Positions 8,893 through 16,920 of a DNA stretch of 64,000 bases are shown one piece after another. The stretch lies in the NCBI GenBank assembly GCA_046328525.1, contig JAXLWK010000006.1, positions 186,001 to 250,000 of the forward strand, read 5' to 3'. A program made the position numbers and the translations under genes. Source of the DNA: JBDHWG01 sp046328525. Its GTDB lineage: Bacteria > Chloroflexota > Anaerolineae > Epilineales > JAHCIE01. The notes beneath the pieces are model-generated. The model was not told the origin of the DNA. It saw only the letters and a program-made list of their open reading frames with translations, and did no database searches. Position 1 is the first letter of the stretch. Every line of letters starts with the position of its first letter.

Positions 8893-9638
8893 GGCGCACC
8901 CGGCACATAGCCGCCCAGATCGAGCGGACGTTCTTCACGCCGGCGACGTACATCGCGGCGACGCATCGCGGGCTTCAGCGACGACTGCCCGGCGCGCTGT
9001 GGATCGGCGACGGCGCGGAGCGGAGCATCGCCCTCACCTTCGACGATGGGCCGTGGCCGCGCGACACCGGCGACCTGCTGGAGGTGCTGGCGCGGCACGA
9101 GACGCGGGCGACGTTCTTCAGCATTGGGCTGCGCGCCCACAAGTACCCCGATCTCGTGCGCGCCGCTGCCGAGGCGGGCCACGCGCAGGGCTTGCACGGC
9201 TACTATCACCGCCCGTTTCCGCTGCTGACGACGCGCCAGATGGAGACGCACCTGTTCCACGCGCAGCGCGTGGTCGGGGAGGCGGCGGGCGGGCCGCCGG
9301 AGTCATACGTCTACGTGCGCCCGCCCTTCGGCTGGTTCACGCCGCGCGTCTTGCGGCAGCTGAGCGATTGGGCGTACCGCACCATCATGTGGACGGTAGT
9401 GCCGACGCACTGGCTCCAGCCGGCGGCAAAGACCTACACGGACGTGATGCGGCAGGTCAGCCCGGGCACGATTCTTGTGCTGCACGAGAGCCTGCCCGGC
9501 CCGCCGGTCGCCGCCTTAACCGACGAGCTGCTACGGCGGCTGAAGGACGACGGCTATCGCTTCGTCACCGTCGCGGAGATGTGGGCGGCGCGCGAGATGG
9601 GGGCCGCCTCTATCGCCGAGGGAGGGGAGAGTGGATAG
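8889..9638 (+). CDS. NodB-type polysaccharide deacetylase, cytosolic
   Basis: 249 aa from GTG 8889, overlapping the upstream stop by 4 nt. It has the full NodB motif set: TFDDGP (metal-binding Asp), H-x3-H in HGYYHRP, RPPFGW and a C-terminal LHE. This points to a metal-dependent carbohydrate N-deacetylase. Unlike peptidoglycan or chitin deacetylases it has no signal peptide or membrane helix, so it should act in the cytosol on a nucleotide-sugar or membrane glycolipid precursor. It overlaps the next gene by 8 nt. The adjacent GT28 glycosyltransferase suggests its substrate may be an N-acetylhexosamine glycolipid; this is inference. Confidence 0.85.
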   Translation: MRRTRHIAAQIERTFFTPATYIAATHRGLQRRLPGALWIGDGAERSIALTFDDGPWPRDTGDLLEVLARHETRATFFSIGLRAHKYPDLVRAAAEAGHAQGLHGYYHRPFPLLTTRQMETHLFHAQRVVGEAAGGPPESYVYVRPPFGWFTPRVLRQLSDWAYRTIMWTVVPTHWLQPAAKTYTDVMRQVSPGTILVLHESLPGPPVAALTDELLRRLKDDGYRFVTVAEMWAAREMGAASIAEGGESG

Positions 9639-10332
9639 CCTCGCGGACACCGTTGCCGTCTACCTCGACCAGTTATGGCGCGTCATCGTCCTGTCCCTCG
9701 GAGCCAACCCGGCCGCCGTGGCCGTGGTGCGCGCGTCGCCCACCTCGGCGGCGCTCGTCCTGGGCGTCGGGGCGCTGGCCGGCATCTCGCTGCTCCTGGG
9801 GCAGAGCGCGGTGCTGTTCGCCAACCGCGTGTCGCCCGGCCGCTTCATGCTGAGCCTGGGGCTAAACGCGGTGCTGAACGTCATCAACCTGCTCATCTGG
9901 GGCGTAACGGTCAGCGTCCTGGCGTGGCTCCTCTATAGCATCAGTATCCCGATCTGGAGCGCGTGTGTCATCATCCTGCTCGGCAGCGCGCCTCTGGTGT
10001 TCGCGTTCCTGACGCTCCTGCCCTACCTGGGTGTGCCGCTGAGCTGGGTGCTCGAAATCTGGAGCTTCATCATTGTGATCGTGTTCCTGGGTGACCTGGT
10101 TGCCCTGACGCTGCCCCAGGCGTTCGTGATCGCGGTCTGGGGGTGGCTGTTCATCGAGGTGCTGAACCGGGCGCTGGGCGACCGTCTCGGCGGCATGCGG
10201 AACTGGATCTGGCGCACCGTCACGGGGACGCGGTACGCCGAGGACACGCGCGATCTCGTCGCCGACGTGACGCGGCGGCTCAGCGGCGAGCTGGCCGGCC
10301 ACAGCGCGGAACACAACGACGCGGCTCACTGA
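9631..10332 (+). CDS. Polytopic membrane protein of the envelope operon
   Basis: 233 aa, GTG start 9631 with GGAGGGGAGA upstream, overlapping the deacetylase stop. About five membrane helices (roughly residues 40-60, 70-105, 110-135, 140-175), then a charged cytoplasmic tail. It has a Yip1-like look but I do not recognise the family. Being wedged between a deacetylase and a lipid glycosyltransferase, it may scaffold the enzymes or move the product across the membrane. Confidence 0.7.
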   Translation: MDSLADTVAVYLDQLWRVIVLSLGANPAAVAVVRASPTSAALVLGVGALAGISLLLGQSAVLFANRVSPGRFMLSLGLNAVLNVINLLIWGVTVSVLAWLLYSISIPIWSACVIILLGSAPLVFAFLTLLPYLGVPLSWVLEIWSFIIVIVFLGDLVALTLPQAFVIAVWGWLFIEVLNRALGDRLGGMRNWIWRTVTGTRYAEDTRDLVADVTRRLSGELAGHSAEHNDAAH

Positions 10333-10350
10333 CCCATCCGAAAGGCAACT

Positions 10351-11478
10351 ATGGCGACCGTACTGATCATCCACGCGACTCTGGGCAGCGGCCACGTGAC
10401 CGCCGCCAACGCCATCCGCGACGCCTTCGCCGAGCGCGGGGTGCACGACGTTGTGACCGCCGACGTGTTCGACTTCGGCAACAAGCTGTTCAAGCGGGTC
10501 GTTACGAAAACGTATGCCGGTCTCAGCGAGCAAGCGCCGATGCTGTGGAAGACCGTCTACGACTCGACGGATCTCACCGATATGAAGCAGGTGACGGCGG
10601 CGAACCGTCTGCGCGTCGCGAGCGAGCGGCGCTTCGTGACGAAGCTCGACGACTTCGTTCGCGCCCACGATCCCCAGGTCGTCATCGGGACGCACTTCCT
10701 GCCGGCGGAAGTGTTGCTCGGCGAGCGCAAGGCGGGCAAGATCGGCCAGCCCATCTACGAGGTCATCACCGACTACATGGCGCACAGCAACTGGATCCAC
10801 GCCGGGATGGACGGCTACTTTGTGGCGAGTGATCTGACCCACGCGAGCATGAGCGCCATCGGCGTGCCCCGCGAGACGATTCACGTGACGGGCATCCCCG
10901 TGTACCCGACGCTCGCCGCGCCCAAGACAATGGCCGAGACGCGCGCCCGCCACGACCTTGCGCCGGACGAGCAGGTCATCACCCTCTTCGGCGCGGCGCT
11001 CACCCCGGCGAAGGTGCGTACTATCGTGACCCAGCTCCTGGCGAGCGACATTCGCGGCACGCTCTTCGTCGCCGCCGGGCGCAGCGCGGACCTCATGCAG
11101 GCGCTCGAGGACCTGGGCGATGGCGAGACGCTGCGGCTGCGCAAGTTGGGCTTCATCAACTACGTGGACGACCTGGTTGTGGCGAGTGACCTGGTGATCT
11201 CAAAAGCTGGTGGGCTGATTACCAGCGAGGTGCTGGCGCGGGGGACGCCGATGGTGGTGTTCGACCCGATTCCGGGCCAGGAGGAGTGGAACGCCGACTA
11301 CGTGGTGGGCGAGGGGGCGGGGGTGCAGGTGCGCATCGCCAACATGGTGGCGCCGGCGGTGCTGTCCATTCTGCATGATCCGCAGCGCCTGGCGGTGCTG
11401 CGCCGGAACGCCGAGCGCATCGGCCGCCCGCGCGCCGCCCTCGACATCGCGGACTACATTCTCAGCCGATTGGAGTGA
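10351..11478 (+). CDS. MGDG synthase-like (GT28) glycosyltransferase
   Basis: 375 aa. N-terminal LGSGHVTAANAI (about residues 11-22) is the GxGHxxAA motif of the monogalactosyldiacylglycerol synthase / processive diacylglycerol glucosyltransferase family; the C-terminal KAGGLITSEVLARG and DPIPGQEEWNA stretches match the GT28 nucleotide-sugar site. It should transfer a sugar to diacylglycerol or a related lipid at the inner face of the membrane. It starts 18 nt after the membrane protein and closes the operon. Chloroflexota make glycolipids of this kind; the actual sugar donor cannot be read from sequence. Confidence 0.88.
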   Translation: MATVLIIHATLGSGHVTAANAIRDAFAERGVHDVVTADVFDFGNKLFKRVVTKTYAGLSEQAPMLWKTVYDSTDLTDMKQVTAANRLRVASERRFVTKLDDFVRAHDPQVVIGTHFLPAEVLLGERKAGKIGQPIYEVITDYMAHSNWIHAGMDGYFVASDLTHASMSAIGVPRETIHVTGIPVYPTLAAPKTMAETRARHDLAPDEQVITLFGAALTPAKVRTIVTQLLASDIRGTLFVAAGRSADLMQALEDLGDGETLRLRKLGFINYVDDLVVASDLVISKAGGLITSEVLARGTPMVVFDPIPGQEEWNADYVVGEGAGVQVRIANMVAPAVLSILHDPQRLAVLRRNAERIGRPRAALDIADYILSRLE

Positions 11479-11516
11479 CTCTCTTTTGCCAGAAAGAGAT
11501 ACAATTCTCACCACGC

Positions 11517-11727
11517 TCATCCGGTGCGAGTGTAGGGCTGGATCGTTCTCAATTCCGAGACGACGGCGTAGTGTTTCTGGTTGAACGTGTGCAGAGGTCG
11601 ATCGAAGAGTAGGGCCGTGTGTGCGATGAGAGCATCGATAAAGCCCAGATTGTGATTCGAGCCAGGCAAGGGCTGGAGGGAAGCGCCGCAATACGTCTAT
11701 CATGACGTCGGTATCGAGTAGAAGCAT
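11517..11727 (-). pseudogene. VapC-type PIN toxin, internally deleted
   Basis: The frame opens with MLLLDTDVMIDVLRRFPPAL, the N-terminus of a PIN toxin with its first catalytic Asp, and runs to ALAWLES. It then jumps to another frame reading HNLGFIDALIAHTALLF...HTFNQKHY...RTIQPYTR and a TGA stop at 11517-11519, the normal PIN C-terminus. The middle of the domain, about 60-65 residues with at least one catalytic acid, is missing, and the remainder is out of frame. It begins 6 nt after an intact antitoxin gene. Conclusion: a recent deletion killed the toxin. Confidence 0.8.
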
Positions 11728-11733
11728 ATAGGA

Positions 11734-11991
11734 CTATCGCTCACGGTGTTGGGCTTGATTACGCAGTTGGCGCGCGTAGTCCGCGCTGTTGTCAATGTCA
11801 GTGCGATCCTGCCACATACCGGCCAAATCAGAGGCTAGCAGAGCACCTGCAGTTAGAGAGGTTTTGGGCGTCTCGGCAGGCCCGATCAATATGCTAAGCT
11901 CAACAACTTGGCCGCGCTTAACCGGAAGATTTGCCAGATGGACCTCGCCATCGTGCTCGACGATGGTGTGGACATAGATAACCTCTGCCAT
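11734..11991 (-). CDS. Antitoxin of the decayed VapBC pair
   Basis: 85 aa, ATG 11991 with TAGGAGT upstream. The N-terminal beta-rich half (VHTIVEHDGEVHLANLPVKR) and the hydrophilic C-terminal tail (DLAGMWQDRTDIDNSADYAR) match antitoxins paired with PIN toxins of this type; the tail would block the toxin. The partner directly downstream is a pseudogene, so this antitoxin now has no local toxin to neutralise. It may persist as a relic or act against a related toxin elsewhere. Confidence 0.75.
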   Translation of the reverse strand: MAEVIYVHTIVEHDGEVHLANLPVKRGQVVELSILIGPAETPKTSLTAGALLASDLAGMWQDRTDIDNSADYARQLRNQAQHRER

Positions 11992-12109
11992 GTGTACTCC
12001 TAACTGGGCCTCTATCCAACAAGACGCCAGAGCGCGGGGAAGCTCGACAGAGGATTTCCGCCGCGTTTTGGCGTCTCTATATGATTCGCGCCTGAAAGCA
12101 ACCCGCTGC

Positions 12110-12505
12110 CTACTGCATACGTAGAATAACCGGGGCGTTCTTCCAGAGCTGCTCTAGCTTGTAGAAAGCGCGGGACTCAGGATCGAACAGGTGGGCGATG
12201 ACGCTGCCGTAGTCGAGGATAACCCAGCCGGAGTCCGGCTTTCCCTCGACGCGGAGCGGGCGAATGCCTTGCTTCTGGAGCGTCTCGCTTGTAGTGTCAA
12301 TCAGGGCCTGCATCTGGCGGCGGTTGTCGGCGCTGGCGATAATGAAGTAATCGGCCAGCAAGGACACCGCGCGCAAGTCCATCAGGACAATGTCGCTGGC
12401 CTGCCGGTCTTCGAGAATATCCACAATCGCGTGGGCCAGGTCCGCTTCGTTCTGTGCCGCCGGCTCATTGGCTCGTGTCACGGGAGCCTCAGGAATCGAG
12501 GACAT
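12110..12505 (-). CDS. rsfS: Ribosomal silencing factor RsfS
   Basis: 131 aa. Matches the RsfS/YbeB/iojap family: DIVLMDLRAVSLLADYF, the IASADNRRQMQAL segment, EGKPDSGWVILDYG and a C-terminal VIAHLFDPESRAFYKLEQLW. The protein binds ribosomal protein L14 and blocks subunit joining in starvation. Start ATG 12505 follows AGGAGGTG closely. Its usual neighbour nadD is absent. The promoter lies between the start and a MITE inserted just upstream. Confidence 0.93.
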   Translation of the reverse strand: MSSIPEAPVTRANEPAAQNEADLAHAIVDILEDRQASDIVLMDLRAVSLLADYFIIASADNRRQMQALIDTTSETLQKQGIRPLRVEGKPDSGWVILDYGSVIAHLFDPESRAFYKLEQLWKNAPVILRMQ

Positions 12506-12533
12506 ACACCTCCTGTGTCATTGGGATGACCCC

Positions 12534-12542
12534 ATTATAGCA
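12534..12542 (-). promoter_or_regulatory. Extended -10 promoter of rsfS
   Basis: Minus-strand TGCTATAAT 29 nt upstream of the rsfS start. The -35 position (12557-12562, reading TTACCC) touches the duplicated target site of the MITE, so the insertion has probably replaced everything upstream of the -35. Confidence 0.5.
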
Positions 12543-12566
12543 CAAAATGGGCCGCCGGGTAAGGGT

Positions 12567-12802
12567 CTCTATCTTTGCAGTTTTCGGGTTGGGCTGGTTT
12601 GGAGGGGCAAAGCCCCTCCAAGTTCTTCTCTTTTCAGCCCTTGGTGACGGTCGCGTGCCATTGCGCACGAAAAAAGGGGGAGGATCGCGGGGGCCTGCGG
12701 CCCCTTTTGGCGGTTGCCGCGTAGCTCCACTTCGTTGGGCGATATGTGGCAGGCAACCGCCAAAACCCACAGCCCCCGCATAGACAAAGTGCAAAGATAG
12801 AG
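12567..12802. mobile_element. 236-bp MITE with 13-bp TIRs and 7-bp TSD
   Basis: The ends are perfect 13-bp inverted repeats, CTCTATCTTTGCA at 12567-12579 and TGCAAAGATAGAG at 12790-12802. Both sides carry the direct repeat TAAGGGT (12560-12566 and 12803-12809), a target-site duplication. The inside has no plausible transposase and is strongly self-complementary: GGAGGGGC/GCCCCTCC near 12601-12619 and a perfect 14-bp pair TTTTGGCGGTTGCC (12705-12718) with GGCAACCGCCAAAA (12752-12765). This is a non-autonomous miniature element moved in trans. The perfect ends imply a fairly recent insertion. Confidence 0.85.
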
Positions 12803-12886
12803 TAAGGGTAATAAAGTCGCGGTGAGACCCACTAATGGTGGCGCTGCTTGATTTGGATGAGGTGTCGTTAGCTTTAGCTCAGGGAG

Positions 12887-14125
12887 ATGCGTGTGAGAAA
12901 CAGACAGGCCGGCCTCGTATTCATCTTTGTGACGTTGCTGATAGACGTTCTGGGGTTGGGGATCATCATCCCCGTCCTGCCGCAGCTGGTCGGCGACCTG
13001 GTCGGCGGCGATCTCAGCGTTGCCGCTTACTACTACGGCTGGCTGCTGGCGGCCTATGCGGCGGCGCAGTTCCTGTGCGCGCCGATCATGGGCAGCTTGA
13101 GCGACCGCTACGGCCGCCGCCCGGTGATCCTCATGGCGCTCTTCGGCGCGGGCGTGGATTACCTGTTCATGGCCGTGGCGCCGACACTGGCGCTGCTCTT
13201 CGTGGGCCGCATCATCGCCGGCGTCATGGGCGCGAGCTTCACCGCCGCCAACGCCTATATCGCCGATGTCAGCCCGCCGGAGCAACGCGCGCAGAACTTC
13301 GGCCTCGTCACGGCGGCCTTTGGCATCGGCTTTATCATTGGGCCGGCGCTGGGCGGCATCGTCGGCATGATCGGGCCGCGCGCCCCCTTCGTCGCCGCCG
13401 CCGTCCTGACCCTCATCAACTGGCTGTACGGCTTCTTCGTCCTGCCGGAGTCGCTGAAGCCGGAGAACCGCCGCCCCTTCACCTGGTCGCGGTCGCACCC
13501 CGTCGGCTCGCTCATGGCGTTGGGCCGCTACCCGGTCGTTCTGGGGCTGACGGCGACGATTGTGCTGGTCAGCCTGGCGGGACAGGCGCTCCAGAGCACG
13601 TGGGTGCTGTACACGACGTTTCGCTACGACTGGACGACGGCGCAGAACGGTATCTCCCTGGCGGTGTTCGGCGCTGTCTCGATTGTGGTGCAGCTCTGGC
13701 TGTTGCGTATCCTCTTGCCGCGCCTGGGGGAGCGGCGCGCCATGGTCATCGGCCTGCTGTGCAACGCCGTGGCGTTCTTCCTGTATGGTCTCGCCAGCCA
13801 GGGCTGGATGCTGTACGCCGTCATGATTGGGACGTGCCTGGCGTTCATGACCAACCCGGCGGCCCAGGGTCTCATCTCGCGGCAGGTTGGGCCGACCGAG
13901 CAGGGCGCGGTGCAGGGGGCGCTGACCAGCCTGGTCGCCCTGACGGGCATCGTCGGCCCGCCGCTTGCCACTGAGATGTTCGCGCGCTTCACCCACGACG
14001 GCGCGCCCGTCATCATCCCCGGCATCGCCTTCTACATGGCCGGCCTGCTCTCCCTGGTCGCGCTCGGCCTCGCCCTACGCGCTTTCCGCACCCTCCCGGC
14101 GACTGAGGAGGTAGCGGCAACGTAG
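12887..14125 (+). CDS. MFS multidrug/tetracycline-type efflux transporter
   Basis: 412 aa with 12 predicted membrane helices. Motif A is GSLSDRYGRRPVIL after the second helix and the DVLGLGIIIPVLP first helix is typical of the TetA/DHA1 branch of the major facilitator superfamily: proton-driven export of drugs or metabolites. ATG 12887 abuts AGGGAG with no spacer, so the in-frame GTG at 12893, six nucleotides from that Shine-Dalgarno, may be the real start. Monocistronic; the MITE lies 84 nt upstream. The substrate cannot be predicted. Confidence 0.87.
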   Translation: MRVRNRQAGLVFIFVTLLIDVLGLGIIIPVLPQLVGDLVGGDLSVAAYYYGWLLAAYAAAQFLCAPIMGSLSDRYGRRPVILMALFGAGVDYLFMAVAPTLALLFVGRIIAGVMGASFTAANAYIADVSPPEQRAQNFGLVTAAFGIGFIIGPALGGIVGMIGPRAPFVAAAVLTLINWLYGFFVLPESLKPENRRPFTWSRSHPVGSLMALGRYPVVLGLTATIVLVSLAGQALQSTWVLYTTFRYDWTTAQNGISLAVFGAVSIVVQLWLLRILLPRLGERRAMVIGLLCNAVAFFLYGLASQGWMLYAVMIGTCLAFMTNPAAQGLISRQVGPTEQGAVQGALTSLVALTGIVGPPLATEMFARFTHDGAPVIIPGIAFYMAGLLSLVALGLALRAFRTLPATEEVAAT

Positions 14126-14130
14126 ACTTT

Positions 14131-14163
14131 TGGACCACGAATGCCGCGAAAGACGCGAAAGGC
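14131..14163. repeat. Half of a GGACCACGAA inverted repeat
   Basis: GGACCACGAATGCCGCGAAAG and following CGCGAAAGG modules equal the left arm of the repeat at 5557-5657; the right arm is missing. It is followed almost directly by a different hairpin repeat. Confidence 0.55.
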
Positions 14164-14184
14164 CGAGATCGCCGTGGGGGTCTT

Positions 14185-14240
14185 GTAGTGACGACTTCAG
14201 TCGTTCTGCGACCGCAAGAGCGACTGGAAGTCGCCACTAC
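14185..14240. repeat. GACTTCAGTCG hairpin repeat, copy 1
   Basis: Left arm GTAGTGACGACTTCAGTCG and right arm CGACTGGAAGTCGCCACTAC form a 56-bp imperfect palindrome. Related copies: 15319-15373 and 28210-28264. Confidence 0.7.
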
Positions 14241-14298
14241 ATATCTCTCATCATAGCTGTGACAGCATATGGATTTCACCTTGGGAGTCGTTTAGTCC

Positions 14299-15297
14299 TT
14301 ATCCGCGCGCCCAGGCGATGCGGCTGTCCACCATGCGGTTGAGGCGGTAGGCGACGGACACGAAGCCCTGGCGCGGGAAGAAGCGTGACGACAGAAGATT
14401 CGTGCTGCGCCAGTCGGCGAGGCAGACGCGAAAGCCCGCCTCCCGCAGCGCCGCCAGCCCGCGCTGTGTCATCGCCCGACCGATGCCCCGCCCCCGCTGG
14501 CCCTCGCGCGTGCCGGCGACACTCAGCGCCGCGCACGCCGCTGGAATCAGGAGCGCGTCGTCGCCCTCCTCCTCTGGGTGGTAGCCCTGGATGCCCACCG
14601 GCTGCCCGTTATAGAACGCGAGCCACACGCGCCAGCCCGGCTCGTCCACCAACTCTGCCCAGCCGTCGCGCTGGTCCTGGACCGTTTCCGGCAGCATCAT
14701 GCCCCACACGGGCGCCTGCGCCTGGTGCCGCCAGATGATGTCGGAGAAGTCGGCCAGCAGCGCCCGGTCGTCCGGCTCGGCGAGCCGAATCTCAACGCCG
14801 GCCGGTAGGGCAGCGTCGGCGCCGGCCAGGCTATCCAGGGGATTCAGGGCGTAGACCTGCTGAATGCCGAAGGTGAGGCTATGCCAGGCGTGGCGTAGGG
14901 CCGGGTCGGCCGTCGGGACGACGGCGTAGTGCGAGAAGCAGCCAAAGTCCACCCAGCGCTCGCCCAGCGCCGCGTACAGGTCCCGCACGATGTCCACGTC
15001 CTCCTCCGGGGCCGTGGCGAACCCCGGCAGGCGCACCCACCCCGACCGCCCCCAGATCTCCGCGATCACCATGTCGCCGAGGATGTAGCCCACCAGTCTG
15101 CCGCCCCGCACGGCGGCGAAGCCCTGCGCCATCGGGCGGTCCAGGACGGCGCGAACCGCCGTCTCGGCGACAGTAGCGTCCTCGAAACGGTCGGGCAGCA
15201 GCGGCAGCGCTGCGCGGTCGCGCCTGTGACGCAGGGCCAGCAGTCGCCCCGCGTCGGGCAGCATGGCCTCCTCGAACGGCACAATCTCAAGACGCAT
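14299..15297 (-). CDS. Tandem-GNAT N-acetyltransferase
   Basis: 332 aa, about twice the length of a single GNAT fold. The N-terminal half (1-150) is a divergent GNAT-like domain without a clear acetyl-CoA loop. The C-terminal half (about 165-332) carries the acetyl-CoA motif RGQRGRGIGRAMTQRGL followed by an FFPRQGF segment. It likely acetylates an amine on a small molecule or protein; the substrate is unknown. Divergent from nothing nearby; flanked by two copies of the same hairpin repeat. Confidence 0.8.
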   Translation of the reverse strand: MRLEIVPFEEAMLPDAGRLLALRHRRDRAALPLLPDRFEDATVAETAVRAVLDRPMAQGFAAVRGGRLVGYILGDMVIAEIWGRSGWVRLPGFATAPEEDVDIVRDLYAALGERWVDFGCFSHYAVVPTADPALRHAWHSLTFGIQQVYALNPLDSLAGADAALPAGVEIRLAEPDDRALLADFSDIIWRHQAQAPVWGMMLPETVQDQRDGWAELVDEPGWRVWLAFYNGQPVGIQGYHPEEEGDDALLIPAACAALSVAGTREGQRGRGIGRAMTQRGLAALREAGFRVCLADWRSTNLLSSRFFPRQGFVSVAYRLNRMVDSRIAWARG

Positions 15298-15318
15298 GTT
15301 ATCCCCTAAGCTCTTCTT

Positions 15319-15373
15319 GGAGTGACGACTTCAGTCGTTCTCTGCCGTCGGAGCGACTGGAAGTCGCTACTCC
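15319..15373. repeat. GACTTCAGTCG hairpin repeat, copy 2
   Basis: GGAGTGACGACTTCAGTCG paired with CGACTGGAAGTCGCTACTCC, nearly the same as the copy about 1.1 kb away on the other side of the GNAT gene. Confidence 0.7.
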
Positions 15374-15380
15374 ATTTCGG

Positions 15381-16127
15381 TCACTTCTTCCCGACAAAGA
15401 CATAGGTCGAGCCGGCCGGAACCTCGCTATGCTCGAACGGGACGGCGTCGGCCTGGAAGCCGGCCTCGGCGAGCCAGCGCAGCCAGTCGTCGTGGCCGAA
15501 CAGGCCGCAGGTATGCCGGTCGAGGATGACCTCCGGCTCGCCGGTCCCCTCCCGCAAGATGTAGACCATGTCGGAGATGTAGCTCGTGTCGCTCGAGTCG
15601 GGGTCCCACGTCCAGTCGAGGTAGCGCAGGTGGCGACCGCCCACGTCGTGGCCGCCGTGATCCGTTGAGGGGGTGAAGCTCTCGCGCACGAAGTCGGGGC
15701 AGAACACGGCGACGCCGTCGGGCCGGCAATGTGTCCACGCCGTGGCGATGGCGGCGCGCAGATCGGCCTCGGTGGTCATGTACTCGATGGCGTCATGGAT
15801 GAACACAGCGTCGAACTCGCGGCCCAGGCGCACCGTGCGCATGTCGCCCTGGATGTGCTCGCACTCTGGGTTGAGGCGCTGGCTGACGGCGAGCATCCCC
15901 GGCGAGAGGTCCACCAGGGTCATGGCGAAGTGCTGCTTGAGGTGCGCGGCGTTGTTGCCGCCGCCACTGCCTAGCTCCAGCAGCGTTCGCGGGGGCGTGT
16001 CTGACGCGCCGACGATCACGCGGCGGTAGAACGCGGCCTCCTCGGCGTAGTCCTCCATCACGGACAGCACCGGCCACCACTCCGTCAGGTCGCGGTAGAG
16101 CCGGGGCAGGCCAGGGGATGTGTCCAT
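15381..16127 (-). CDS. Class I SAM-dependent methyltransferase
   Basis: 248 aa. The AdoMet-binding motif I is LLELGSGGGNNAAHL (about residue 50), followed by the acidic loop VDLSPGML and QGDMRTVRL, then DAVFIHDAIEYM. These define the Rossmann-fold methyltransferase class. The substrate is unknown. It lies 15 nt downstream of the SDR gene on the same strand, so the two probably form an operon. Confidence 0.83.
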   Translation of the reverse strand: MDTSPGLPRLYRDLTEWWPVLSVMEDYAEEAAFYRRVIVGASDTPPRTLLELGSGGGNNAAHLKQHFAMTLVDLSPGMLAVSQRLNPECEHIQGDMRTVRLGREFDAVFIHDAIEYMTTEADLRAAIATAWTHCRPDGVAVFCPDFVRESFTPSTDHGGHDVGGRHLRYLDWTWDPDSSDTSYISDMVYILREGTGEPEVILDRHTCGLFGHDDWLRWLAEAGFQADAVPFEHSEVPAGSTYVFVGKK

Positions 16128-16142
16128 ATTTGAACCTCCTGG

Positions 16143-16901
16143 TCACATGAAGATGCCGCCATTGACCATGAGTACCTGGCCGGTAACGTAGTCCATGCTG
16201 ACCATGCTCATGACCGCGTCGCTGACGTCCTGCGGCGTGCAGACGCGCCGCAGCGGCGTGACGCGGGCTGTGTTGTCGCGGTTGCGCGCGGCCTGCTCTT
16301 CGCCCACGCCGCGCGCGTGCCAGGTCGTGTCCACGAAGCCGGGCGAGACGCAGTTGACGCGGATGTCCGGCGCGAGGGCGCGGGCGAGGGACTTCGTCAG
16401 GCTGTGGACAGCGGCCTTGCTGGCGCAGTAGGCGATGCTGCTGCCGTCGCCGGTGACGCCGGCCACCGAGCCGATGTTGACGATGACGCCGCCGTCGTCC
16501 TTGCGCATGAGCGCCGCCCCAGCGCGGGCGCACCAGAACAGGCCCTTGACGTTGATGGCGTACAGCGTGTCCCACATGTCGTCGGTCAGGGCGTCTAGCT
16601 CGGGGAAGGGGACGAAGTACGTGATGGCCGCGTTGTTGACGAGAATGTCCAGGCGGCCCCACCGCGCCTCGACAGCGTCCAGCATGCGGCGTACCGCCGC
16701 TTCGTCGGCGACGTCGGCCTGGGCGAGGATGCCCTCGCCGCCGAGCGCCTCGATCTCGGCCAGGACGGCCTGGGCCTCGGCCGCGCTCGATCGGTAGTTG
16801 ACGGCGACGCGCGCGCCGCCCCGCGCCAGGTCCAGGGCGACGGCCCGCCCGATACCCATGGACGCGCCTGTCACGAGAGCAATTTTTCCGTTCGGGTCCA
16901 T
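16143..16901 (-). CDS. SDR-family oxidoreductase, FabG-like
   Basis: 252 aa, the usual size for classical short-chain dehydrogenases. NAD(P)-binding TGASMGIG (residues 11-18), NNA at about 90, catalytic Ser in NIGSVAG, and YCASK (YxxxK) are all in place. NYRSS after beta-2 suggests NADPH. It could be a 3-oxoacyl-ACP reductase but lies in no fatty-acid cluster; its partner is a methyltransferase, so a secondary or sugar/alcohol substrate is as likely. Confidence 0.88.
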   Translation of the reverse strand: MDPNGKIALVTGASMGIGRAVALDLARGGARVAVNYRSSAAEAQAVLAEIEALGGEGILAQADVADEAAVRRMLDAVEARWGRLDILVNNAAITYFVPFPELDALTDDMWDTLYAINVKGLFWCARAGAALMRKDDGGVIVNIGSVAGVTGDGSSIAYCASKAAVHSLTKSLARALAPDIRVNCVSPGFVDTTWHARGVGEEQAARNRDNTARVTPLRRVCTPQDVSDAVMSMVSMDYVTGQVLMVNGGIFM

Positions 16902-16920
16902 TCGTATCCTCCAAGATGAA

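Noticed and set aside
12569..13996. 475-codon minus-strand frame across the MITE and MFS gene
   Set aside because: Antisense shadow of the MFS gene; it also runs through the MITE hairpins, with no recognisable domain.
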